DNA from: Simmondsia chinensis
Taxonomy: Eukaryota > Streptophyta > Magnoliopsida > Caryophyllales > Simmondsiaceae
Assembly (NCBI GenBank): GCA_018398585.1
Contig: JAGTTD010000018.1
Span: 9,493,501-9,557,500, forward strand
DNA length: 64,000 nucleotides
Reading direction: 5' to 3'
Shown here piece by piece: positions 20,646-32,809 of the stretch. Each line of letters starts with the position of its first letter. Within the stretch, counting starts at the first letter, position 1. The notes beneath the pieces were generated by a model that ran no database searches, was not told the DNA's origin, and saw only the letters and a list, made by a program, of their open reading frames with translations. The position numbers were made by a program, and so were the translations under genes.

Positions 20646-23600
20646 ATGGTTCACATGACTTATGCTCTTTCCATCCATGTCCCCGAGGCTGATAGCCCTA
20701 TAGAGCTCTTGATGGGTTTGGTTCAATTGGATAACATGGTGGTCTTAGATAGTCTTCAAAACCCCATTGACCTTAACTCCATTGAGGAGGGCCTTTCTTA
20801 GATGTTTGAGAAGGAACCATATGCCTTAAGGCCAATCTTTAGCCCTTTTGAGGACATACCTAGCCTCGAGGGCATCTTCCTCGATACTGATGACTCCCCT
20901 TTACTCCATTATGCTTCCGTAGGTCACTCATAGGGAGGAAGGCACATTTGCAAAGAATCTGGCCCCTTCAAACGATGGACATTCTTGATGAAGCAATATG
21001 CAGACTGGGTAGATCGCTTAATACTTCTATATGAAGAGAAATGGATGAACCTTTGCATCTACGAGGCGATCAGACTCTCTCAAATTTCACCCAGGTATGA
21101 TTTTCCAATCATGACAGCCCTAACTTACTGTTGGAATATTTGTTATAATGCTTTTGTCCTTCTCGAAGGCTTTCTTGGTATCACCTTGAAGGACATTACG
21201 GACTGATGCGTCTCATATTTACGCATCTTTTAATTGTTAGTTTAATTATTTTGCACCTATTTAATTATAATTCTACACTCATTTTGGCAATTTTTATGTT
21301 TAACAGGTTTGAAATTAAAGTTTCGAAAATTGTCAAATGTTGGTGCAAATAAGATAGATTCGATGTGGAAATAATTAAATCAAGACAATCGAGATTCGGG
21401 ACTAGAACGTACAAGCTCGATCGCACCGCTACAGTACCCGAGCTGCACTGTTCATCGTCACCTACCTCCAGCCCAAGCCCACCAGCCACCTCCTGTTACG
21501 GTTCAGTCCAGCCCAACCGGAGGCCCACCACACCCGCACAGCCACGACCAGCCCAACCGACCCACACCTTCATCGTCATCACCTCCTATTACTGTTCAAG
21601 CTCGGCCCAAATCGCGCAGCCCAACACCACCAGCCCACATCGACATCACTAGATTTCCCGCCCAAAACCGGTAGGGCTTAGAGAGGGGAAGAAGAGTCGG
21701 TTTGGGGAGGGTATAAATTGATCGTTTTGGGTCGTTGAGGGGCATCCGGTGGCCGCCCCTGTTCGCTACTCCTTCTCTCTGAGCTCTCTCTCTCCTGTTC
21801 TTGCTGTTCTTTTTTTCATTCTTTTCTTTATTTTAATTTTTCGTTAAATTGGAACGAGAGCGAAATTAGCGTGGAGATCAACATGAGTTGTTCAACTTCT
21901 TCTTCACCGAATCATCCTTGATGGAGAGCTAACTTGCTCTCTGGGGTTAGATGAAATCTTAGCCTCTACTTTTGTTTACTTTTAATTCGGGTTAATTTGA
22001 TTGTTTACATGAATTGCTTGGTTGAGATAAATACTTTGAAGTATTATATTTTATTGTTTATTCAATTGATATGATTATTGAGTTTATAACCTTTAATTGT
22101 TGATATTGATATTTATAAATTAATTCTTTGTGCTTGTAGCCTTAGAATTAATTAATCAAGTAATAGTATTAACCGAATTGTTAATTAAAGTCTATCTTCC
22201 CTATGCTTTAGTTAGATAGGGTCAATATGTGATAATTAACAGTATGTTAGGTAGAGCCTATTTTCCTTATGCTTTAGTTAGATAGAGTCAATAAGCAATA
22301 CTAACAATATTACCTTAGTAGGTTGAAGCTTGTAGCCTAAACCACTATCCGTATAACAATTAATAACCCCAAGTTAAAAGTTAATGCAAAAGTAATTGGC
22401 TAACGATGGATTCGAAACCCTAGGTTCCAATTTAATACACTTTTTCGATTACAAGTAGATTACTTTAGTTTAATTGTTATTTCCTTAGGTTAATTAATAC
22501 AAAAACCTCTTAATTTTATTCAAATCAATTTAAGTCATAGAGTAAACTCACGTACTCTTAGCCCCTGTGGTTCGACATCCTCTCGCCCTACACTTCAATT
22601 TAGGAGTGTTTAATTGATAGGGTTTTGTATTAAATTTTGATAGACGTAGAAAAACACATCACAGACTTAACAAGTCTTTTTCCACGAGGGGTTGAGTTGC
22701 CCTTAGACTCTTTTGTCTTAAAAGAGGCAGAGGCCTTTGCCTCTTCCTTTCATGTGACTTCTTTGGCCACTGGTTATGAAACCTGTGTCAACTTCTTTTT
22801 CATAGAAGATTATGACTATGGGCAAGGACCAAAGGACGAAGAACTTTTTTTTTTTGTTGGCTAACTCTTCCAACATTATTCTTAAATCTCTAATTGAACA
22901 AGTGTTTTTTTGGCTAACTCTTCCAACACTATTCTTAAATCTCTTAAGACAGTGGTGATTAACTTGGCCTTTAGTTATGGTCCTTTAGCTATGGGACCAT
23001 TGCTTTTGGCACAGGTCTATGGCTTGCCTTAGGGACATCATAGTGAGGAACTATGTTGTCCAAGGGCTGGTCCATTTAGGCTCAAGCCCATTTTCCCTGG
23101 CTCTATCATAAAGGCCCCTTTGTCCCCATAGGTGACGTTGTCAATTGTTATGGGGAGCAATGGAGGTTCTCTTGCCCCCATTGTGGTCCTTCGATCAGTA
23201 TCTCAAGAGACTCTTATCTCCTCGAGGCAGGTTGGGACCCAATGGACTCCATTCAAGGAGTGGAGACTTGAACCTATCTGATTCAGGAAACTGAACCTTC
23301 ACCTTGACGTCTCTATAGACATCAATGCTTAGACCTGCAAGCAATCTTGCGTCCCCAAGATTTTCCATTATATCACTGAACTCATCCTAATGTAGAGACT
23401 TATAGGCTAGGGTTGTTTACCAGGCAATTTGGAATGGTCTAAGACATTCCTTTTCCAAGTCTACAGACCAAGAACCTTCGGTGGGCCAAAAGGAGCCCCA
23501 TGCAACTCTCTCAGTGTAGGGATTTTTATGAGACCAACCTAGATATTACATCAGTCTATGGGTATCTTACCCCTTGCCGGTATGGCCCCGTGTGCTACAC

Positions 23601-24123
23601 CTTGTCTTTTAGCTTGGTTCCAAGCCTATTGGTCCTCCTTGGAGGCCATAGGCACCAAGCAGTTCTTTATGCCCTCTTTTGAGCTTGCAGGTACCAGCTC
23701 GAGAGTTGCACAACCAGCTAGAGTGAGGCAAACTCCAGTGAAGAAGGCTTTACCAGGCAAGCAACCACCTCTAAAACTTTGAGATGCTCTCAACGGCTCA
23801 AATGAATTAGCATGCTCACTTGGTTTCATTCCTTTATAATCCCAACTACGTAAGAAACTCCCATGACTACATGAAGTTTTACCACGTTGGTCTTGGAACA
23901 CTCCCCCCCCAACGCCCCCCCACCTATCCCCCGCTCGCCCGCGCGCGTGCATGGAAGCTGCCATGCTAGTCCTTGAGGTTGGCGGTTCTAGGACAAGAAG
24001 CAGGTGAAGGATCCCATATTCCCCTCCAGCCAAGGTCACTCAAGCATTAGAGGAAGAAGAAGAAGAAGTGGAAGTGCCAATCTCCCAAGTGGTGAGGAAA
24101 AGAAGAGCCAAACATGCTTCATA
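20646..24123 (+). pseudogene. Plant mobile domain (PMD/MAIN-like) ORF carried antisense by Tat
   Basis: The frame opens with MVHMTYALSI at 20646 and keeps one frame to 21203 despite stops at 20799 and near 20930. It is cut by a solo LTR (21204-22661) and resumes in phase. The region KWMNLCIYEAIRLSQ, followed by YNAFVLLEGFLGITLKDIT, resembles the start of the plant mobile domain, and SYGPLAMGPLLLAQVY fits its middle. After a poly-T tract at about 22846 and a ~50 bp duplication (22857-22945) the reading is broken by several stops. An acidic (EEEEEE) then basic tail ends near 24123. Its position next to the 3' LTR and opposite to pol fits the known association of PMD genes with Ty3/gypsy elements. 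Cellular PMD proteins act in gene silencing; a function in the element is unknown. Confidence 0.6.
21204..22661 (+). mobile_element. Athila-like solo LTR (1.46 kb) in the PMD ORF
   Basis: It begins tgatgcgtctc and ends acacatca, flanked by cggac (21199-21203) and cagac (22662-22666), 4 of 5 identical. The host reading frame continues exactly across it (LKDITD, then LTSLFPRG). Near the 3' end it carries ccctgtggttcgac, akin to the solo LTR at 12297. Confidence 0.82.
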
Positions 24124-24277
24124 ATTTATCCTTAGAATAGAGCCATTAGGCTCAACCATTGATGAAGGAGATGGCTCTATTACCTCCATTTCGGAGTCCC
24201 TCATGGGTGATCAACCAAAAGAAGCTCCCTTAAGGTAGGAACTCACTCAAGCTCCTTTCTTACTCCCATTGAGGCCT

Positions 24278-24574
24278 TCAATCGTCATTAAAGATATTCA
24301 TAACACCCTTCAGAGATTCCGCTTGAAGTAAGTGTCCCCATGGCAGAGGCACTAGCAGCAGCTTCTCCCTCAACTCCAGATTCTTATCATAGGCTTTGGC
24401 CACTCTCTTCTTTTGCTTCTCTAGGTTATGAAGAGCATCAAACCTATCTTGATCTAAGTTAATTAATTCGTCCATCATACCCTGCTCCTATGCAAGTTCA
24501 GAGAACTTTCCTTGATGATCCAATCTAATATACTAAACCATCCCTCCATTAGAAGTGCAACTTCATGGCCGTAC
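24278..24574 (-). pseudogene. Tat integrase C-terminal segment
   Basis: The minus frame reads YGHEVALLMEG, then MMDELINLDQDRFDALHNLE and RVAKAYDKN, the usual C-terminal integrase region of Tat-type polyproteins. It is the continuation of 33800-32810 after the Reina insertion: the upstream piece stops at ITPFPLTL and this one continues it in sense. Decayed. Confidence 0.7.
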
Positions 24575-24960
24575 TGTTAAACCTCTAGATGAACTTGAAG
24601 TTTAACCATGTGAAAAAGAGAGTATAGATGAGAAGAGAAGTGAAGGAGATGAGAAATAGAGAGAGAATTAGATGAGAGAGAGAAAATATCTCAAAGAGAT
24701 GTTGATATTTCATTCCATGATTCAATATTACACTTGAGCAAGCTACTTATACTAGATCTAGATATATTGCTTATGGACAAAGCCTTAACCGACTAACTAG
24801 ACCATAGCCGCCACAATTGACCAACACTTGACCCTCTAACCGACTTAACTAACTTCTAAGGCCTTTGGCGCCAACATAAGCTACCAAACATTACAATTCA
24901 AATATTGCAACGCAACACTTAAGCCTTATTACAGCAATACAATTTCTCATAATCATAACA
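24575..24960 (-). repeat. Reina 3' LTR
   Basis: 386 bp, pairing with 32421-32802. It is followed at 24961-24972 by ttcccctcctct, the polypurine tract read on the minus strand. Confidence 0.9.
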
Positions 24961-25019
24961 TTCCCCTCCTCTTGAAAATGTTCTTGCTCTCAAGATTGGA
25001 AGTTAGGAAATTGGCTCTT

Positions 25020-25451
25020 CAAGAATTGTAGTTCTTCCCAAGTGGTAAACGTCTCAGCAAAATTGTTCTAAGACACAAGAATTTCTGGAATAATTCTGCC
25101 CTCCACCTTCAACTCACGAGATCCAAGCACAACAGCTGGTTGCAGCAATAAAGCTCCACTTGAGCCAATTTCAGGAGGTTGTAAAGAGTGCTCATGGCCC
25201 TTCTTCACCTGTTTCTTTAGAAGAAAAACATGAAAAATAGGATGTATGTAAGAGTTAGGAGGTAATTCATGCATATAGGCTACTTTGCCTATCTTCTTCA
25301 AGATCGTATAAGGCCCAAAGAACCTAGCACACAACTTCACATTCTTCCTCACAGCTGCAGTTGCTTGTCTGTAGGGCTGCAATTTCAAATAAACCATGTC
25401 CCCTACTTCAAAAGTTCTGTCCGCACGCTTCTTGTCTGCGTACAACTTCAT
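25020..25451 (-). pseudogene. Reina integrase C-terminus with chromodomain-like end
   Basis: It reads [14 protein letters not shown], then [20 protein letters not shown], the conserved DNA-binding tail of chromovirus integrases. After a stop at 25068 the frame continues with TTWEELQFLKSQFPNF, which resembles the second half of a chromodomain. In the family this domain directs integration towards particular chromatin. An in-frame stop before it means this copy would lose the chromodomain. Confidence 0.75.
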
Positions 25452-25547
25452 CCTAGCTTGATCTTAATGAAGATTATCCTTCAAGAGTTGCACTAGTTTC
25501 CTTCTTTGCTGCATTAGATCAGTGACCTCAGCCATTGAAGATACAAC

Positions 25548-26153
25548 TCATTGCAGCATCAATGGGGATGGTGGATCATAGCCATAAAAGGTTTTGAATG
25601 GTGTAATGCCAATAGAAGCATGAGCATGAGTGTTATACCAATACTCAGCCAAGGACAACCATCTTCCCCACACCTTAGGATGACTAAATACCATGCTTCG
25701 GAGGTATTGTTCAATGCATTGATTGACTCTTTCTATTTGTCCATCAGTCTGAGGATGGTATGAAGAGCTAAGAGCCAATGTCATTCCCAACAAATTGAAC
25801 AATTCTTTCCAAAACTGACTTGTAAAAAGCCTATCTCGATTTGAGACTATGGATTGTGGCAATCCATGTAACTTGTAGATGTTGTTAAGGAATACTCGGG
25901 CCAACTTCTCTGTTGTCACTGGTCTAGCCAAGGCAATGAAGTGACTAAACTTGGTAAACCGATCAACCATGACCCAAATAACCTCCTTCCCTTCTGACTT
26001 GGGCAAGCCTTTAATGAAATCCATTCTTATGTTTTGCCAAGCACCATCAGGAATATGTAGAGGTTGAAGAAGCCCTTGGTACCTATGATCACCAAGCTTG
26101 GTTTGTTGACAAATTTCGCAAGCTTGCACAAACTCTGTAACTGCTTTCTTCAT
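25548..26153 (-). pseudogene. Reina integrase core
   Basis: It contains CEICQQTK (part of the HHCC zinc finger), MDFIKGLP and the catalytic-core stretch VMVDRFTKFSHFIAL. SSSYHPQTDGQIERVN then supplies the final catalytic glutamate. The second catalytic aspartate lies in SNRDRLFTSQFW. It is largely intact, apart from flanking stops that separate it from RNase H and the C-terminus. Confidence 0.85.
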
Positions 26154-26216
26154 ACTAGACCAACTAAAATGAGCCTTGAGCCTTTGATACGTTCCTTTAA
26201 CACCTGAATGACCCCC

Positions 26217-26885
26217 CTAAGCTAAATCATGTGAGGCACTGATAATATGTTGCCTTAGATCAGTGGAGATCCCAATATACAACTTGCCTTTTAGCCTGAT
26301 AACTCCTTTTACCACTGACATAGCTGCATCATAACCTGGATTGCTCGCCTTGCCAATGTTGAATGCAGCTACACATTCCTCTGCAAAAGTGTCATCCTCA
26401 TAGGATTTATATACTTCGTCAATCCAAGATGGGAGAATCACTAAAATTGCTCCACAAAAACCCTGCGCACAATCCTCCAATCTGCGAGATAATGCATCAG
26501 CAGCCATGTTATCTTTTCCCTTCTTGTATTCAATCATATAGTCAAGTCCTAACATCTTCAACAACCCTTTCTTCTGAATTCTTGTGACAATTCTTTGCTC
26601 AAGCAAATGCTTCAAACTTTGATGGTCTGTCTTGATGACAAATTGATGCCCATCCAAATAATGTCTCCACTTATCCACTGCTAAAAGAATTGCAAGATAC
26701 TCCTCTTCATAAGTGGACAATTCTTGATGCTTAGGACTTAAAGCTTGGCTGAGGTAGGCTATTGGCTTTCCCTTTTGAGATAAGACTGCTCCAATGCCAT
26801 TACCACATGCATCTGTCTCTAAAACAAACTCCACAGCAAAATCGGGCATTGCTAGAACAGGTGCTTCACCCATAGCCGTCTTCAA
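26217..26885 (-). pseudogene. Reina RNase H and integrase zinc-finger region
   Basis: The RT-linked RNase H motif VLETDACGNGIGAVLSQKGK is followed by LSTYEEEYLAILLAVDKWRH and then TDHQSLKHLLEQ, standard for Ty3/gypsy elements. A stop at 26217 separates it from the integrase. Confidence 0.85.
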
Positions 26886-26899
26886 AGCTTCAAACGCTC

Positions 26900-27690
26900 C
26901 TTGAGCTTTATTTGACCACTTAAATGCGTCTTTCTTTAATAAATCAGTTAGAGGCTTGGCAATTGATCCATAACCAGCCGCAAACTTGCGATAATATCAA
27001 GTTAATCCCAAGAAACCTCTTAACTGCTTCAATGTCACAGTTACAGGCCATTCCTTCATTGTTTGTACCTTGGAAGGATCAATGGAGACTCCTCCATAAG
27101 AGATCACATGGCCCAAATACTCCAATTGAGTCTGAGCAAAGGAACATTTAGCCAATTTTGCATAGAGCTTGTGATTGCGCATGACCAAGAACACCTCTCT
27201 TAAATGCTTCAGATGATCTTCAAGAGAAGCGCTGTACATCAGAATGTCATTGAAAAATACCACTACAAATCTCCTCAAAAACTGCTTGAAAACATCATTC
27301 ATCAATGCCTGGAAGGTGGGTGGAGCATTGGTCAAGCCAAAGGGCATAACCACAAAGTCAAAGTGCCCATGATGTGTTCTGAAAGCAGTCTTATACACAT
27401 CTTACTCCAACACTCTGATCTGGTGATAACCTTGCCTCAGATCAAGTTTGGAAAAGATTTGTGTGCCATGCAACTCATCCAATAAGTCATCTATGACAGG
27501 AATTGGGAACTTGTCCATCACTGTCATTGAATTAAGCTGTCTATAATCTACACACTTCCTTGTCGTGCCATCCTTTTTCTTGACAAGTATGAAAGGAGAA
27601 GAAAAGGGACTATGGCTCTGCCTTATGAAGCTTGTCTTGAGTCATTCATCAACCTGCCTTTCAATTTCTGTTTTCTAAGCATGGGGATGC
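26900..27690 (-). pseudogene. Reina reverse transcriptase
   Basis: The open part 27398-26997 reads FVVMPFGLTNAPPTFQALMN and continues to VVFFNDILMYS. Functional relatives have two aspartates in the last box; here the first is asparagine, which should abolish polymerisation. Upstream (27400-27690) the finger region is recognisable but has stops. Confidence 0.85.
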
Positions 27691-27812
27691 TTGTATGGTC
27701 TTAATTTCACTGGCTTAGAATTAGGCTTAAGAGGAATTACATGATCCAAACTTCTCTTAGGAGGTAATGCTTTGGGATGTTTAAACAAGTCCTCAAACTC
27801 CTCAATCAATGC

Positions 27813-28346
27813 CTACCTCAGGTTGAGAAATGTTCTCCACTTCAGTAGGTGATATCGCAAACAATTGTCCGACCCATTGATAAGCACACTTCCTGAATCC
27901 CCTTCCAGCTTCTTGCCTTTCATTAGCTGCAGCTGAGCTTGCTCTGCTGTACCTTGCAAAGTAACCTTGGATCCTTGTATCTCAAATGATACTATCAACT
28001 TAGCGAAGTCGAAGAGTACTGGACTGAAGGATCTCATCCAGTCAACTCCAAGGACCATATCACATCCACCCAAAGGTAAGATCCTAAAGTCATAATCAAA
28101 TTTGCAATCTTGCATAAACCACTGAAAACCCTGGCATTTGTTCTGAGTTAGAACTGAATTTCCATCAACAACAGTCACTGCTAGCGGATGTGTCTTGATC
28201 ACTTCATGTCCCTCTTTCTTTACCACTTTTGGATCAATGAAGTTACGGGTGCTTCTGCTATCAATCAAAACAATGATTGACCTCTTTCCTACTTTCCCTT
28301 TGATCCTTATGGTGTTATGAGCTCCATTCCATGTCAATGCTTTCAT
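27813..28346 (-). pseudogene. Reina aspartic protease region
   Basis: IVLIDSRSTRNFID stands where active elements have a D-S-G triad, so the glycine is lost. GGCDMVLGVDWM is the conserved C-terminal protease motif. It continues the gag-protease frame interrupted by the LINE on its right. Confidence 0.8.
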
Positions 28347-28412
28347 GGAGATCCCAACTTCATCTTCAACAAGTTCCTCTTGTGATTCTTGATCTGAACT
28401 ATCCTTTTCATA

Positions 28413-30725
28413 GATTTTTTTTTTGGTAAATCAGTGTGAGAATATCATATATATGAAAGAATATATGTACAAGTCTACGAGGGGCATACCCCAAGCCAAG
28501 GCCGAAGGCCTACATCAAAGAATCAATCCAATGAAAGAATCAAACATCGGTATCAAAGGCCAACACGGCCAAACAACAAGAAAGCAAAGCACAGAATGCA
28601 AAACAAAGCTAATGCTCAATCCCCCACTCCTGCAATAGCTATGAGTGACGATGGGCACCGCGAAGCGTGTGAGCTGCAATGAGACGGCTGCGAACCAATC
28701 CTGTGATCTCCTCAGTGACAACTGCAGAAGGCCTGGACTGGGAGCGTTGAATCCTCAGGTTACGCTCGTACCAGAGAATGTAAACTGTCGCAGAGAGACA
28801 AAGGCGGGCAAGGGTCCGATCCACCCCGCGACCACGGAGCCTGGTAGCGGCCCACTGAACCAGCTCATGCCAAGGAAGCAAAGGCCAGGTGACAGAGGTG
28901 CCAGAAGACACCGTGGACCAGACAGTAGCAGAGAAGCTGAAGCTGAAGAAGGGATGACTGTGAGACTCATCATCCGTCCCACATAGCACACAAGTAGCCC
29001 GAACATCCCGCACTCTATGCCTCAGCAGTCTGTCAGAAGTCCAAAGCCGCTCACAAGAGGCGAGCCAAAGGATGAAGGAATATCGCGGTATATGAACTGG
29101 AACCAATGGAGATGGTGGATGGAGTCCTCCTCCCTCCGGCTACGGATCATCTCCCAAGCCGATCTAGTGGAGAAAACCCCAGATGGGTCACCCATCCACC
29201 GCACACTATCAGCTACCCCCGGCCAGGGCCTGAAGTCAACAAAATCCCAAATAAGCAGCAGCTCGGCAATATCCTATGGGATCGGCAATATCCTGTGGGA
29301 AGCGCCACTGATCACCCTCAATAATGTCAGAAACACTAGAGCCCAAGCGATGACCAGTGGAATGAAGGCGGCGGAATGTGAACCACCCCTCTAAGCGTCC
29401 GCACGGCAACCAGTAGTCAGACCACAGCGCTGTATCATGTCCGTCACCAATAATGTGCCTGAAGGCCCCGGCACACAACGATCTAACACCCAGGATGCTC
29501 CTCAACGACCATGGAATCGAACCTCTAGGCTGAATATCCCAGAAAGACTTCCCTTGGAATCGGTTGGCATGGATCCACCGAGGCTAGAGAGAGTCACGAT
29601 CAGTGAGCAGAACCCAGATATGATTCATAAGAGAAGCCTGGTTCCACTCACGCAAACGTCGAATCCCAAGACCACCCTCCCGACAGGTATAACAGAGATG
29701 CGACCAGGAGACCTTGGTCCCGCCCGGGCCCAAAGAAGTGCCCTTCCATAGGAAGGCAGCAAGAGTCGACTCAATCTTCTGGATCATCAGCTTCGGAAGG
29801 ATGAAGACAGATGACCAGAAGACCTGAATAGAAAACAGAACCGATTGGATGAGCTGCAGACGTCCGGCATAAGATAAGGAACGAGATGTCCATAGCTGAA
29901 TGCGGGCAAGGATGAGGTCTAATAGAGGCTTGCAGTCAATGAACCGAAGCCTCGACGTGATGAACGGCACCCCCAAATATCTAACCGGGCACTGCCCCAA
30001 CCTGAACTCCAAGAGGTCAAGTATAGACTGTCGAAGTTCAGGATTAACCCCGGTAATGAAGAAGGAGCTCTTTGCTGCATTCGAGGATAGCCCCGAAAGT
30101 GCAGCAAATTGATCTAACACTTCCCGAATGATCAAAACACTACCCTCATCAGCCTCACTGAAAATCATAAGGTCATCTGCAAAGCACAAGTGAGTAAGGC
30201 TGGTACTCTGGTAATGTGGATGAAAGCGAAACATTGGATCAGAAGATGCGCGGCGTAGCAAACCCTGAAGGCCCTCCATGGAAATAACAAAAAGGTAGGG
30301 TGAGAGAGGATCTCCCTGCATGATACCTCTGCTCGTGTCACAAAACCCCTGAAGCTCACCATTAATGGCGACTGAAAATCTGGCTGTGGAAAGGCACTCT
30401 CGCACCCATTGAATCATAAGCTCAAGAATACCCATGCATCACATAGCAGTGAGAATGAACTCCCAGCGCACCGTATCAAATGCCTTGCAAAGATCAACCT
30501 TCAGAGCACATCGAGGCGATGGCGTCTGAAGGTGATAATTGCGCATAAGCTCCTGGGCTAACATAATACTGTCAGATATCCTCCGGCTAGGAACAAAAGC
30601 GGACTGCGAGTCATCGATAAGGTGAGGAAGAACCCCTTTCAACCTGTTCGCAATGATCTTAGTGATACACTTATAGATCACATTGCAACAGGAGATCGGG
30701 CAATAGTAAGCGAAGGTGGATGGCT
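28413..30725 (-). mobile_element. 5'-truncated L1-type LINE inside Reina
   Basis: The plus-strand left end is a poly-T run at about 28413-28425, the poly(A) tail of a minus-strand LINE. Coding similarity begins at about 30720 within RT. It interrupts Reina between the zinc knuckle (30790-30835) and the protease (28346). The exact 5' junction and target duplication could not be fixed; only a short aatct match is visible. Confidence 0.8.
28639..30725 (-). pseudogene. L1 LINE reverse transcriptase, C-terminal two thirds
   Basis: In minus order: PISCCNVIYKCITKIIANRL and a following DDSQSAFVPSRRISDSIMLA, then CALKVDLCKAFDTVRWEF (30720-30439). A stop at the 30436 junction comes next, then GIMQGDPLSPYLFVISMEG and the catalytic THLCFADDLMIFSE (30435-29584). 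The C-terminal zf-RVT-like region follows, with SFILWLASCERLWTSDRL and CVLCGTDDESHSHPFF (29106-28639). This order is standard for plant L1. Several stops and shifts make it non-functional, but the FADD box is intact. Confidence 0.88.
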
Positions 30726-30739
30726 TCAGATTCTTCACT

Positions 30740-32190
30740 CTCAGATTTCTCATCAGCACTAATTCCCCTAGCTGACATGAGGAATTTTGGGTTACATTTA
30801 TGGCCAAATTGATAAGGCAGATTGCACTTGAAGCAAAGCCTTTAGACTTTCTTTTCATTTGATCGAGTGGCCTTGGGTCTAACAAATCCCTTTTGCTGCT
30901 TGGAACCACTTCCTCGGTACCTTGGTCCATCATTTGAAGCAAGAACAGTTGCTTCAAAAAGCTTGGCCTTAGCATAGGCCTTGGACAATGTTTTAGGACC
31001 AACTGCCTTAACAAGATTATTAATTTTGGATTTTAAGCCACTTATGAAAATCGAGACACAGTATGACTCAGTGGCTTAAGGATATGCAACTATCATGCTG
31101 GCTCTAAGGTTCTCAAACCTTGTCATATACTCCTTCACAGATGTTTCTTGTGCCACTTTGTTGAAATTATCAACAATGTCACTGGAGTCTTCATCACCAT
31201 ATCGCTCAGAAAGTTCTTTCACCAAGTCAGCCCAAGAAAGTGTAGGGTTGCTCTTCAACAAGCTGTAGAGCCACACCTCATAGTCTCCATGAAGGTATAC
31301 AGCTGCAATCTCTACCTTTTCTGCATCATTAATATGATAGAAATGGAAATACTGATCGCATCTTCTCAACCATGATTGTGGTTGCTTTCCATCAAATGGA
31401 TCAATCTGAACCCTTGGCTACCTAAAACCATTGCTTATATTATTGGATGAGGCATCATTACTTCCTAAACGTTGCTGATACCACTGATCAGGTGGACGAT
31501 CAAATTGTTAAGCATTCATATTGGCAGATCTTAAGTGTACTGTTTAGTCAGGAGGACGATCGTTCTGTCCTGGATTCATACTGGTATATCGTGACTGAAC
31601 TTGATCAAGTGGATGATCCTGTGCTTTGGTAGTTACATCAGCTTCTTGAATTCGATCTTGAGATCTAACATCAGCTACTTGAGTTCAATCTTGAGATCTA
31701 ACATCAGCTACTTGAGTTCGATCTTGAGGTCTAGTAGCAACATGTAGCATTTGGGGATTCACCTCATTTGTTGGTTCGTAGGTCACAGACTAGCCGGTAG
31801 CAGAGGTTTAGGAATGGAGGACACATTTTGTCTACTAAATTGATTGCGTAATTCAGCGAACTTCTCCTCAAACTGCTGTGTTTGCTGAATAAATCGATTG
31901 GCAATCTTCTCCTCAAACTCCTGTGATTGCTGATTAACTCGATTAGCGATCTTCTCCTCAAATTGTTGTGCTTGTTGATCAAATCGATCTTTAAACTTTT
32001 GATCCAACTCCTGCACCAATTCCTCTTATGATTGCTGTAACTGAGCGAGTATTTGTTTCATATGAATGTTCAATTGACTAGATGTAACAACTTCCTGGTT
32101 TGCTGCAGCATTAGCACTAACAACCTCAGCATAAGATGGATTCGCAATAGCCTCTGCAGCTCTTGATCTTGTTATAACACCACCTGCCAT
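30740..32190 (-). pseudogene. Reina gag
   Basis: The likely start is the ATG at 32190 (MAGGVITRSRAAEAI). A coiled-coil segment made of three ~60 bp tandem repeats (31990-31800; repeated QQFEEKIANR-like units) comes next. The retrotransposon gag core follows at 31369-31076 (WLYSLLKSNPTLSWADLVKE, then EYMTRFENLRA). A CCHC-type zinc knuckle (CFKCNLPYQFGHKC) lies at 30835-30790. A ~33 bp tandem repeat with about three copies sits at 31637-31735. Stops and shifts are present. Confidence 0.8.
31637..31735. repeat. 33 bp tandem repeat in Reina gag
   Basis: About three copies of a unit containing acatcagctacttgagttc and gatcttgagatcta. Confidence 0.75.
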
Positions 32191-32405
32191 TGCTTCTCAA
32201 TTTTGAATCAATTCAACCTCCTTTTTTTTTTTTACTTGTTTCAATGTAATTTTCCGTTAACAATGCAAGCTTATCAATCAAGACTTCAAAATTGAACTCT
32301 TAATCAACTTGCAATGCAATCAAGAATATTTGATATCAAATCACATTGATCCAAGCGTATACAACCAAATTGAAGGAATTCAACTTAATTGATAGCCTAA
32401 AACGA

Positions 32406-32419
32406 GGCTCTGATACCAA
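32406..32419 (-). other. Reina primer-binding site (tRNA-Met type)
   Basis: The complement reads ttggtatcagagcc immediately inside the 5' LTR, the standard initiator-tRNA primer site of plant LTR elements. Confidence 0.85.
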
Positions 32420-32420
32420 T

Positions 32421-32802
32421 TGTTAAACCTCTAGATGAACTTAAACTTTACCTTGTGAAAGAGAGAGTATAGATGAGAAGAGAAGGAGATGAGAATTAGA
32501 GAGAGAATTAGATAAGAGAGAGAAAATATCTCAGAGAGATGTTGATATTTCATTCCATGATTCAATATTACACTTGAGTAAGCTACTTATACTAGATCTA
32601 GATACATTGCTTATGGACAAAGCCTTAACCAACTAGACCTTAGCCGCCACAATTGACCAACATTTGACCCTGTAACCGACTTAACTAACTTCTAAGCCCT
32701 TTGGTGCCAACACAAGCTACCAAACATTACAATTCAAATATTGAAACGCAACACTTCCACTTAAGCCTTATTATAGCAATACAATTTCTCATAATCATAA
32801 CA
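32421..32802 (-). repeat. Reina 5' LTR
   Basis: 382 bp. It differs from the 3' LTR by scattered substitutions and small indels, so the insertion is not recent. Confidence 0.9.
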
Positions 32803-32809
32803 CATAACG

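Larger units (their letters stand above)
24575..32802 (-). mobile_element. Full-length Reina-type chromovirus retrotransposon (with LINE insert)
   Basis: Two LTRs (24575-24960 and 32421-32802) are near-identical direct repeats beginning tgttaaac and ending aatcataaca on plus. On the minus strand the order is gag, zinc knuckle, protease, RT, RNase H, integrase, chromodomain-like C-terminus. A tRNA-Met-type primer-binding site (complement of 32406-32419) and a purine tract (24961-24972) are present. It inserted into Tat integrase; the target duplication appears as gtacg versus gttatg and is imperfect. Excluding the LINE, the element is about 5.9 kb. Confidence 0.88.

Noticed and set aside
23899..23945. 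C-rich tract as an i-motif or regulatory element
   Set aside because: It is a local low-complexity run in a decayed ORF, with no partner sequence or repeated context.
28645..29751. Plus-strand open frames of 60-125 codons
   Set aside because: They are shadows of the minus-strand L1 reverse transcriptase, which has clear conserved motifs.
28413..30725. A defined target-site duplication for the L1 LINE
   Set aside because: Only aatct matches between the two junctions, too short to fix the boundary.
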